From the NCBI GenBank assembly GCA_001783255.1, contig MFRB01000099.1, forward strand, positions 1 to 6,397: 6,397 nucleotides of DNA. Reading direction: 5' to 3'. The position numbers and the translations under genes were made by a program. Below the pieces are notes generated by a model that saw nothing but the letters and a program-made list of their open reading frames with translations, was not told the DNA's origin and made no database searches. Below, piece after piece: positions 1 to 4,733 of this stretch (the first letter of the stretch is position 1; the number at the start of each line of letters is the position of its first letter). The DNA comes from Candidatus Magasanikbacteria bacterium RIFOXYD12_FULL_33_17. Lineage in GTDB: Bacteria > Patescibacteriota > Patescibacteriia > Magasanikbacterales > UBA922.

Positions 1-468
1 AATACTCATGAAGATCCTACACATATTTATAATTTTTTAGAAAAAAAGACCAAAAAAGAAATAAAAAAAGATTTTAGTAAATATGATTCTTATTATTTGT
101 TAGTGCCAGAAAAATTTTCAGAAATGAAAGGTATGTTTTTGACCAAGTTTGATGAAATGTTTCAACCAATGATATCTGGTAGAGTATTTACTTTTGAGGA
201 GAGTAAGCATGCGAAGACTGTTGTTCGTAGTAACAAAGAATTGTTTATTAGTTTTGGTGAAGAAAATAAATTTTATGGTCTTACAAAAAATAGAATGCAT
301 ATAACTTTGCCACGTGAGATAAATTACGCTGGATTTTTGGCAATTGTTTATTATGTGTTGGGACGTATACAAGCAAAATATCCACCATATTTTCAAAAAG
401 GAATTGTAAGTTATTGCCAGAATGCTTCAAAAGTTTTTGGCTACGAAATTAAGCCGATTGTTGAATAG
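1..468 (+). CDS. Unrecognised protein, C-terminal 155 residues (gene starts before the window)
   Basis: The frame is open from the first base and ends at a TAG at 466-468, so the true start lies upstream. A TTG at 97 could act as a start, but the frame and its lysine-rich coding character continue before it without a stop. I do not recognise the family. The visible part opens with a charged, lysine-rich stretch (EKKTKKEIKKD) and is followed by mixed alpha/beta-looking sequence. A hydrophobic segment (AGFLAIVYYVLG, encoded at about 330-365) is too short and isolated to call a confident membrane helix. There is no signal peptide or known catalytic motif in the visible part. Codon use is A/T-rich like the metabolic genes downstream. 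A terminator-like hairpin about 70 bases after the stop suggests that it ends its transcription unit. The frame itself is quite secure; the function is unknown. Confidence 0.7.
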   Translation, partial: NTHEDPTHIYNFLEKKTKKEIKKDFSKYDSYYLLVPEKFSEMKGMFLTKFDEMFQPMISGRVFTFEESKHAKTVVRSNKELFISFGEENKFYGLTKNRMHITLPREINYAGFLAIVYYVLGRIQAKYPPYFQKGIVSYCQNASKVFGYEIKPIVE

Positions 469-527
469 ATAAAGATGTGTTTATTAATTTGTAAATTATT
501 TATACAAACCAGCTTTTCTATTTTGTC

Positions 528-559
528 CATTGTTACATTGTCAAATTGTTCCATTGTGG
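528..559. repeat. Four tandem 8-base units, consensus CATTGTTA
   Basis: Four consecutive 8-base units read CATTGTTA, CATTGTCA, AATTGTTC and CATTGTGG. They share an ATTGT core in strict 8-base phase. Related words in the opposite orientation (CAATGGAACA at 580-589) follow 20 bases later, so the repeat also forms an inverted arrangement. The stretch is noncoding. It resembles the simple degenerate repeats scattered through intergenic DNA of some Patescibacteria, but that comparison is from memory. Confidence 0.55.
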
Positions 560-603
560 TTTTTGTTTTGTCAGTGGTTCAATGGAACAGTGGGTCAATT
601 TTT
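538..603 (+). terminator. Repeat-derived hairpin followed by five Ts, possible terminator of the upstream gene
   Basis: TGTTCCATTG at 547-556 is perfectly complementary to CAATGGAACA at 580-589. Pairing continues imperfectly outward, so that 538-556 and 580-598 match at 15 of 19 positions, plus one G-U pair. TTTTT at 599-603 follows the distal arm directly. The 23-base loop is long for an intrinsic terminator, which lowers confidence. Confidence 0.4.
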
Positions 604-613
604 AAATAACATT

Positions 614-642
614 TTGAATAAGAACTTTTTAACACATAAATT
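614..642 (+). promoter_or_regulatory. Possible sigma70-type promoter of the dehydrogenase fusion gene
   Basis: TTGAAT at 614-619 is followed after 17 bases by TAAATT at 637-642. Transcription would then begin at or within a base or two of the ATG at 649, giving a leaderless or nearly leaderless message. This fits the lack of any Shine-Dalgarno sequence before that gene. Both boxes deviate from consensus and the surroundings are very AT-rich, so chance matches are likely. Confidence 0.35.
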
Positions 643-648
643 TTATCT

Positions 649-3027
649 ATGCAAAAACAAAAACAATTTTTAATTCCTGAAATACCAACTATTTTTACGA
701 TTTTTGGAGCGACAGGGGACTTGATGGAACACAAAATTATTCCATCATTATTTTTTCTTTACAAACAAAAAAGATTACCAAAACATTTGAAAATTTTGGG
801 CTTTGCGCGTCGTGAGCTTAGTCATAAAGATTTTCGCAAAAAAGTATTGGCAGTTTTGCAAGAAATGAATTTTGTAAAAAATGAAAAACAGGCAGAAAAA
901 TTTTTGGAATTTTTTGAATATGTAAGAGGTGATTTTAGTGATGCTAAAAGTTTTGAAATTTTGGGAGACAAAGTAAAAGAGATAGAGGATGTTTGGAAGA
1001 TTTGTGCTAACAAACTTTATTATTTAGCTGTGCCACCAAACTTCATGTCTGAAATTGTGAGTAATTTGAAACGTACCAAACTTAGTGATCCTTGTGGCGG
1101 AAATATAGGTTGGTCACGTGTAATTGTGGAGAAACCAATTGGTTATGATAGAAATAGCGCTTTGGAATTGGAAAAAGCATTGGCAATATTGAAAGAAGAA
1201 CAGATTTATCGTATTGATCATTATTTTGGCAAAGAGATGGTACAGGGAATTTTCAATTTTCGTTTTTCCAACAATTTTTTGGAATCAAGTTGGGACAACA
1301 AAAACATTGAAAAAATTGAAATCAAATTGCTTGAAAGTATTGGTGTAGAAACACGTGGAAATTTTTATGACAAAGTCGGGGCTCTTCGTGATGTGGGACA
1401 AAATCATTTACTTTCTGTTTTGGCTTTGCTTACTATGGATGATCCTCGTGATGCTGATGCAAAAAGTGTGCGTGAAATGCGTGAAAAACTTTTGTCACAA
1501 GTTACTATTATGAATAGTGAGGAAGTAAAACAAAATACTTTTCGTGCTCAGTACGAGGGTTATGATAATATTGCCGGGGTGGAAAAAAATTCTGAAACAG
1601 AAACTTATTTCAAATTAAAATTGAATATTGAATCTTTGCGTTGGAGTGATGTGCCTATCTATATAGAAAGTGGTAAGAGGGTTGGTCCTGCCAAAAAAGA
1701 AGTAGTAGTGACTTTCAAAGACAGGGAACCTTGTATTTGGTGTCAGCCAACTGGCCCTACCAAAAACAAAGTAGTATTTTCTTTTGCACCTAACCAAGAA
1801 ATCAGTATAGATTTTTGGCAACGCAAACCAGGTTTTGAAGATGTGCTCGAAAAACGGGATTTCAAATTTTTGCTTTATAAAAAACAATCAAAATTTCCGT
1901 ATGTGGAAGAATATGCCAAACTTTTTTATGATGCTATTTTGGGACAACAACGTTGGTTCATGACTAAACAAGAAGTTTTGAGTGAATGGAAAATTGTGGA
2001 TCCAATTACTCAAGCTTGGGAAAAAAGAATGACGCCACTTCATACTTATAAAGTAGACGACAAAGAAATTGTGGATATTGCTGATGACTTTTTCTTAACT
2101 AACGAAAAGAATTTCAAAAAAGAAATTGCTATTATGGGGCTTGGTCGTATGGGTGGAGGTTTGGCGCAAAATTTGTTGGAAAAAGGTTGGAAAGTGGTTG
2201 GTCACAATAGAACTTGGGAAGTAACAGAAAAATTGGAAAGTGTGGGTTTGATCGGCGCTAAAGGAATAAAAGAAATGGTAGACAAACTTGTACATCCTCG
2301 TATCGTCTGGCTGATGTTGCCAAATGGTAAACCTGTGGAAGATGCTATTTTTGATAAAAAAGAAGGTTTGGTAAACTTTTTGGAAAAAGGTGATATTATC
2401 GTTGATGGTGGAAATTCTTATTTTCAAGATTCTGTTAAGAGAGGAAAACTTTTGACTAAATATGGCATTCATTTTCTTGATGCCGGTGTTTCTGGTGGTC
2501 CTAGTGGAGCTCGCAAAGGTGCTTGCGTGATGATTGGTGGGGACAAAAAAGTTTTCAAATATACCGAGACACTTTTTAAAGATATGTCTTTGACTAATGG
2601 TTATGAATTTTTCCCTGGCAATGGTGCTGGGCACTTTGTCAAAATGGTACACAATGGTATTGAATACGGTATGATGCAAGCGCTTGGTGAAGGATTTAAC
2701 GTGATGAAAAAATCTGATTATAAACTTGATTTGAAAAAAGTAACTAGTGTGTATAATAATGGTAGTGTCATTGAATCTAGACTTGTTGGTTGGCTTTATG
2801 ATGCTTTTGAAATATATGGAACTGATCTCAAAAAGATAAGTGGTAAGGTAGATAGTAATGGTGAAGGTGCTTGGACAATAGATACTGCCAAAGCAATGAA
2901 ATTGAAAGCAAAAGTAATAGAAGAATCTCTAAATTTTCGTAAACAATCACAAAAAAATCCAGATTATACTGGACAAGTTGTTTCAGCTTTGCGGGGACAG
3001 TTTGGGCAACACAAAGTAGAAAAGTAA
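649..3027 (+). CDS. zwf-gnd: Fused glucose-6-phosphate dehydrogenase / short-type 6-phosphogluconate dehydrogenase (792 aa)
   Basis: One uninterrupted frame encodes two complete enzymes. Residues about 12-470 are glucose-6-phosphate dehydrogenase. They contain the nucleotide-binding GATGDL (20-25), the VEKPIG strand (160-165), the signature RIDHYFGKE (188-196) with D190-H191, and GALRDVGQNHL (244-254). H253 matches the catalytic histidine of the family. Residues about 491-790 are a roughly 300-residue 6-phosphogluconate dehydrogenase of the short type. They contain Rossmann GLGRMGG (497-503), DGGNS (586-590), SGG (615-617) and GAGHFVKMVHNGIEYG (659-674) with catalytic K665. The first half makes 6-phosphogluconolactone; the second oxidatively decarboxylates 6-phosphogluconate to ribulose 5-phosphate. 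The intervening lactonase is not part of the chain. HNRT at 519-522, after the second Rossmann strand, suggests NADP rather than NAD, by inference. The linker (about 470-490) is short and charged. The ATG at 649 has no Shine-Dalgarno sequence, and no better start lies close upstream. The product is presumably cytoplasmic. Confidence 0.95.
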   Translation: MQKQKQFLIPEIPTIFTIFGATGDLMEHKIIPSLFFLYKQKRLPKHLKILGFARRELSHKDFRKKVLAVLQEMNFVKNEKQAEKFLEFFEYVRGDFSDAKSFEILGDKVKEIEDVWKICANKLYYLAVPPNFMSEIVSNLKRTKLSDPCGGNIGWSRVIVEKPIGYDRNSALELEKALAILKEEQIYRIDHYFGKEMVQGIFNFRFSNNFLESSWDNKNIEKIEIKLLESIGVETRGNFYDKVGALRDVGQNHLLSVLALLTMDDPRDADAKSVREMREKLLSQVTIMNSEEVKQNTFRAQYEGYDNIAGVEKNSETETYFKLKLNIESLRWSDVPIYIESGKRVGPAKKEVVVTFKDREPCIWCQPTGPTKNKVVFSFAPNQEISIDFWQRKPGFEDVLEKRDFKFLLYKKQSKFPYVEEYAKLFYDAILGQQRWFMTKQEVLSEWKIVDPITQAWEKRMTPLHTYKVDDKEIVDIADDFFLTNEKNFKKEIAIMGLGRMGGGLAQNLLEKGWKVVGHNRTWEVTEKLESVGLIGAKGIKEMVDKLVHPRIVWLMLPNGKPVEDAIFDKKEGLVNFLEKGDIIVDGGNSYFQDSVKRGKLLTKYGIHFLDAGVSGGPSGARKGACVMIGGDKKVFKYTETLFKDMSLTNGYEFFPGNGAGHFVKMVHNGIEYGMMQALGEGFNVMKKSDYKLDLKKVTSVYNNGSVIESRLVGWLYDAFEIYGTDLKKISGKVDSNGEGAWTIDTAKAMKLKAKVIEESLNFRKQSQKNPDYTGQVVSALRGQFGQHKVEK

Positions 3028-3066
3028 TATTAATCAAAAAATAATAATCCGGATATACTGATACCA

Positions 3067-3104
3067 TGCCTACCGGCAGGCAGGATACGGATGTTCCGGA
3101 TGTT
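3067..3104. repeat. GC-rich near-palindrome plus tandem 9-base repeat
   Basis: TGCCTACCGGCAGGCA at 3067-3082 is a 16-base palindrome with one mismatched pair, closely related to the perfect CCTGCCGGCAGG at 4575-4586. It is followed by CGGATGTT at 3088-3095, repeated exactly at 3097-3104 (period 9). Another CCGGAT lies upstream at 3049-3054. The GC-rich core stands out in an AT-rich spacer between two convergent genes. The presence of two related copies in 6.4 kb suggests a dispersed repeat. Confidence 0.55.
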
Positions 3105-3122
3105 ACATATATAGTCAAAAAT

Positions 3123-3155
3123 AAAAACACGTTTTATTTAAGAAACGTGTTTTTT
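3123..3155. terminator. Bidirectional intrinsic terminator between convergent genes
   Basis: AAAAACACGTTT at 3123-3134 and AAACGTGTTTTT at 3143-3154 form a perfect 12-bp stem with an 8-base loop. A T-run follows on the plus strand, and the A-run at the start of the first arm gives a T-run on the minus strand. It lies 95 bases after the fusion gene's stop and directly abuts the stop of the minus-strand regulator, so it can serve both. Confidence 0.85.
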
Positions 3156-3156
3156 G

Positions 3157-3900
3157 TTATTGGTTTTTTTGTTTAGAATCAGTTTGGTCCCAAAGATAAT
3201 TGAAATATTGCAAAAAGGCTTTGGCGATTTCTTTACTTTTGATATTTATAATAAGTGGATTTTCTTTGGCAGTAATTAATGAACAAACATCGTTGACTAT
3301 ATAAATCCACATAGGCATGTCAAAATCTTGTGGTAAATATTTTACTTCACATAGTTCTAGATTGTTTCTGTTTAGTAGTATGTCTTCATCAACAGATTTG
3401 TCATACATACCTAAAAAATTTATTCCCCTTTTTATTCTTTTTTTATGGTAGTTTTGCCAATACTTATTTAATTCTTCTTGCACTCCAAAACTAGGTGCTC
3501 CCAGCATGTAGAAAGTTGTCCCTGTTGGTGAATTTAGAGATTCTTCGTGTATTCTTTTAATTCCTTCTAAACCCTCATATATTATTACCTCTCTTTGTGT
3601 AGTCTCAATCTTTTTGTGTAGTTCTTTGATCATTTGTTTCGCTAATTGTTTTTTATTATCAATTTCTGAGACGAGTGCTTCGGGGTTGTTTACAACAAAA
3701 TGTGCAACTCCTTTTATTATAGTTTTTGTCACCAACTGTCTTTCTACTAAACTATCTAATGAAGTATATACAATATTACGATGCAAACCAGTAGCTATTA
3801 TCAACTCTCCAGCTTTTATTTTACCAAAATTAAAAAGAGCCAAATAAATGGTGCTTTCATTGGGACTAAAACCCAAATTTAATAAATTATCATGTAACAT
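3157..3900 (-). CDS. TrmB-type transcriptional regulator (247 aa)
   Basis: The N-terminal 75 or so residues form a TrmB-family winged helix-turn-helix (LHDNLLNLGFSPNESTIYLALF, then KAGELIIATGLHRNIVYTSLDSLVERQLV). The recognition region is around residues 35-57 and a wing is around 57-72. Residues about 80-104 (NKKQLAKQMIKELHKKIET) look like a coiled-coil dimerisation linker. Residues about 105-240 form an effector domain of the kind that in TrmB relatives senses sugars or other metabolites, but no ligand can be read from the sequence. I chose the ATG at 3898-3900. A TTG 45 bases further upstream is in frame, but it falls inside the spacer of a strong promoter, and the ATG gives the usual family start just before the first helix. 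It converges on the dehydrogenase fusion and diverges from the small-protein unit at 4018-4535, which is therefore a plausible target. Family call firm; target inferred. Confidence 0.9.
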   Translation of the reverse strand: MLHDNLLNLGFSPNESTIYLALFNFGKIKAGELIIATGLHRNIVYTSLDSLVERQLVTKTIIKGVAHFVVNNPEALVSEIDNKKQLAKQMIKELHKKIETTQREVIIYEGLEGIKRIHEESLNSPTGTTFYMLGAPSFGVQEELNKYWQNYHKKRIKRGINFLGMYDKSVDEDILLNRNNLELCEVKYLPQDFDMPMWIYIVNDVCSLITAKENPLIINIKSKEIAKAFLQYFNYLWDQTDSKQKNQ

Positions 3901-3926
3901 ATTGTCATTATTTTTATGATAAATTA

Positions 3927-3955
3927 ATTGTACTAAAAATAGCAAATTTTGTCAA
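3927..3955 (-). promoter_or_regulatory. Strong sigma70-type promoter of the TrmB-type regulator
   Basis: On the minus strand, a perfect TTGACA (3950-3955) is separated by exactly 17 bases from TACAAT (3927-3932), five of six matches to TATAAT. The start of transcription would be near 3920, giving a leader of about 20 bases before the ATG at 3900. This leader contains no Shine-Dalgarno sequence. The position of the promoter rules out the upstream TTG codon as the start. Confidence 0.8.
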
Positions 3956-3967
3956 TATTAATCTACC

Positions 3968-3987
3968 ATTATATGATATTATATGAC
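3968..3987. repeat. Tandem 10-base repeat between divergent promoters, candidate operator
   Basis: ATTATATGAT at 3968-3977 is followed immediately by ATTATATGAC at 3978-3987. The nine-of-ten identity at a spacing of one helical turn would place two protein contacts on the same DNA face. The repeat sits just upstream of the regulator's -35 box. The low sequence complexity means chance cannot be excluded. Confidence 0.35.
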
Positions 3988-3994
3988 TATAATT

Positions 3995-4010
3995 TGGCTT
4001 ATTTAAGCCA
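3995..4010. promoter_or_regulatory. 16-base palindrome between divergent promoters, candidate operator
   Basis: TGGCTTA and TAAGCCA form perfect 7-base arms around a TT centre. The site lies 39 bases from the regulator's -35 box and 7 bases before the -35 box of the plus-strand promoter. This is a typical place for a dimeric repressor or activator. It has no T-tract, so it is more likely a DNA site than an RNA terminator. Binding by the neighbouring TrmB-type protein is inferred only from position. Confidence 0.4.
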
Positions 4011-4017
4011 TACATAC

Positions 4018-4046
4018 TTGACTTATACTCATTTTTATGATATACT
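4018..4046 (+). promoter_or_regulatory. Sigma70-type promoter of the structured RNA / small-protein unit
   Basis: TTGACT at 4018-4023 is followed after exactly 17 bases by TATACT at 4041-4046; each hexamer has five of six consensus matches. Transcription would start near 4053, just before the hairpin at 4064. The heptamer TATACTC occurs at both 4024-4030 and 4041-4047, 17 bases apart. The promoter diverges from that of the TrmB-type regulator. Confidence 0.7.
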
Positions 4047-4052
4047 CTAATA

Positions 4053-4146
4053 TTAATTTTTAGATCAAGAAGAAGTGAATTGCATATAAATGAAATTTAT
4101 TTCTTCTTGATTAACGTTAATAGCAAAGGTTGCTATTACGTTTTTT
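4053..4146 (+). ncRNA. Candidate small RNA or attenuator leader of about 94 nt
   Basis: Starting just after the promoter at 4018-4046, this RNA would fold into a hairpin with 18-base arms, 4064-4081 against 4094-4111, around a 12-base loop. Sixteen pairs are Watson-Crick. The other two (4075 with 4100, 4077 with 4098) are G-U on this strand but would be C-A mismatches on the other, which favours a plus-strand RNA. A terminator-like hairpin with six Ts closes it at 4146. It could be a free small RNA, or the regulated leader of the small-protein gene that begins 32 bases later. The self-complementary TTAACGTTAA at 4111-4120 bridges the two hairpins and offers alternative pairings. I recognise no known RNA family. 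Confidence 0.45.
4115..4146 (+). terminator. Terminator-like hairpin upstream of the small membrane-protein gene
   Basis: TAATAGCAA at 4118-4126 pairs perfectly with TTGCTATTA at 4130-4138 across a 3-base loop (AGG). A bulged T at 4117 is followed by two further C-G pairs (4115-4116 with 4139-4140). TTTTTT at 4141-4146 comes directly after the stem. The stem is AT-rich and so only moderately stable, which would suit partial or conditional termination. Confidence 0.6.
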
Positions 4147-4164
4147 AGAGAACAATTTCAGGAA

Positions 4165-4169
4165 GGGAG
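4165..4169 (+). promoter_or_regulatory. Shine-Dalgarno sequence of the small-protein gene
   Basis: The purine run AGGAAGGGAG at 4160-4169 ends 8 bases before the ATG at 4178, with GGGAG best placed. It is the only convincing Shine-Dalgarno site in the window and fixes the start of the 55-residue gene. Confidence 0.6.
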
Positions 4170-4177
4170 AACGAGAA

Positions 4178-4345
4178 ATGTATGACAAAGGAAGACAGCC
4201 GACGGCGAAGGCTGTCGAGGAAGAGAGACGTCGTCAAGCGGAGCTTGATGAGTTTCATCGGAAGTCGAGCCCGTGGTGGTTCCTGCCGAGCATCCTTACA
4301 GTCAGCTTTTTGCTGGTGTATGTTCTTCGTCAAGTGGGGTGTTGA
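4178..4345 (+). CDS. Small single-pass membrane protein (55 aa), unrecognised
   Basis: The predicted protein has a charged amphipathic helix (about residues 11-29, KAVEEERRRQAELDEFHRK). A Trp-Trp and a hydrophobic segment (about 33-50, WWFLPSILTVSFLLVYVL) follow, and the tail is short (RQVGC). It has no signal-peptide cleavage site, so a single membrane anchor with the charged part probably in the cytoplasm is the natural model. I do not recognise the family. By hand count, 32 of 55 codons end in G or C, quite unlike the A/T-ending codons of the neighbours. It is also the only gene here with a good Shine-Dalgarno site, and the only one ending in TGA. These traits suggest foreign origin or constraint from RNA structure. 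GACAGCC (4194-4200) and GGCTGTC (4210-4216) form a hairpin inside the gene. A type I toxin is one possibility, based only on size and topology. It may also be a chance frame within a structured RNA. Confidence 0.5.
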   Translation: MYDKGRQPTAKAVEEERRRQAELDEFHRKSSPWWFLPSILTVSFLLVYVLRQVGC

Positions 4346-4500
4346 ACTCGGGTAACAATAGGTCAGGTACAGCCTTAAGGGTACCCCCTCACAACCCTCA
4401 AGTAGCAGTAATATGCTCTGGGGTTGTGTGGATACACACTGCTTTGCTCGTCAGCGGTATATAAATCGACGAGCAACTCAACTCTTTGCAAAGTGAGAAC
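4346..4500 (+). ncRNA. Hairpin-rich GC-rich stretch, candidate structured 3' region or RNA
   Basis: This stretch has no supportable gene but several consecutive inverted repeats. GGTAC/GTACC (4366-4370 with 4381-4385) comes first. CACAACCC (4390-4397) then pairs with GGGTTGTG (4421-4428), with AGCA/TGCT nested inside. GTGTG/CACAC (4426-4430 with 4435-4439) overlaps and competes with that stem. TTGCTCGTC (4444-4452) pairs with GACGAGCAA (4468-4476), and CTTTGCAAAG is self-complementary. A strong terminator follows at once. Local GC richness in an AT-rich genome plus dense pairing is the usual signature of structured RNA. I found no hallmark of tmRNA, RNase P RNA or SRP RNA. It could be the 3' untranslated region of the small-protein message. 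Confidence 0.4.
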
Positions 4501-4535
4501 AAAAAATCCCAAAGCTTTTAGCTAAGGGATTTTTT
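4501..4535 (+). terminator. Strong intrinsic terminator
   Basis: AAAAAATCCC at 4501-4510 pairs perfectly with GGGATTTTTT at 4526-4535. Inside it, AGCT-TTT-AGCT forms a second short stem separated by an AA/AA internal loop. The T-rich distal arm is the release tract. The A-rich proximal arm could allow some function on the opposite strand. It ends the unit begun at the promoter at 4018-4046. Confidence 0.85.
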
Positions 4536-4556
4536 GTTTGTTATAAAATTTTTTTT

Positions 4557-4639
4557 AGGAGTGACGAATTCATTCCTGCCGGCAGGCAGTGAATGTTTAA
4601 CAATGAAATTCGTTCTTTCAGACTCATTTCGTCATTCCT
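4557..4639. repeat. 83-base imperfect palindromic element (REP- or MITE-like)
   Basis: AGGAGTGACGAA at 4557-4568 and TTCGTCATTCCT at 4628-4639 form 12-base terminal inverted repeats with one G-T pair. ACGAATTCATT at 4564-4574 also pairs with AATGAAATTCGT nearer the middle, with one bulged base. A perfect 12-base palindrome, CCTGCCGGCAGG, sits at 4575-4586. The palindrome resembles the one at 3067-3082. The element lies in the gap before ychF and ends well before that gene's promoter. No transposase is present, so if mobile it would be non-autonomous. Confidence 0.5.
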
Positions 4640-4677
4640 TAAATACTTTGAAAGCTCCTGTTTTTTTCTTTTTAACA

Positions 4678-4706
4678 TTGACTAAAAGGTGTTTTTGTAA
4701 TAGAAT
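4678..4706 (+). promoter_or_regulatory. Probable sigma70-type promoter of ychF
   Basis: TTGACT at 4678-4683 is followed after 17 bases by TAGAAT at 4701-4706. Each hexamer matches consensus at five of six positions. Transcription would begin near 4713, leaving a leader of about 20 bases without a Shine-Dalgarno sequence before the ATG at 4734. The geometry closely resembles the regulator's promoter and leader. Confidence 0.65.
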
Positions 4707-4733
4707 GACTTTGTTTTTCACTAATTATAAACT

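Noticed and set aside
488..508. TTTGTA/TACAAA hairpin after the first gene
   Set aside because: Six AT-rich pairs with a 9-base loop and no T-tract. The hairpin ending at 603 is the better terminator candidate.
2095..2679. 194-codon minus-strand frame inside the dehydrogenase fusion
   Set aside because: It is antisense to the conserved 6-phosphogluconate dehydrogenase motifs, its composition reflects the opposite strand, and it has no recognisable domain.
3066..3176. Short frame beginning ATG at 3066 (MPTGRQDTD...)
   Set aside because: It translates the palindrome, the 9-base repeats and the terminator, and runs into the oppositely oriented regulator. This is a repeat-derived artefact.
3901..3945. 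15-residue N-terminal extension of the regulator from a TTG codon
   Set aside because: The extension lies across the -10 box and spacer of the regulator's own strong promoter, so it would not be fully transcribed. The ATG at 3900 gives the normal family start.
3938..4127. Nine-base word AATAGCAAA shared by the regulator promoter (3938) and the leader terminator (4119)
   Set aside because: It is short, AT-rich and in unrelated contexts, so likely chance. It could in principle allow antisense pairing but nothing else supports this.
4330..4360. tRNA T-arm-like GAGTTCAAC on the minus strand
   Set aside because: No acceptor, D or anticodon arms can be assembled around it.
4273..4464. 63-codon plus-strand frame overlapping the small membrane protein
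   Set aside because: It starts with GTG without a ribosome binding site, overlaps the better-supported 55-codon gene, and runs through the hairpin region. The low-complexity peptide resembles nothing known.
4053..4535. tmRNA, RNase P RNA or SRP RNA
   Set aside because: I looked for the tRNA-like ends and tag frame of tmRNA, the conserved P4 strands of RNase P RNA, and the GGAAGGAAGCAGCC loop of SRP RNA. Only fragments such as GGTCAGG at 4361-4367 are present.
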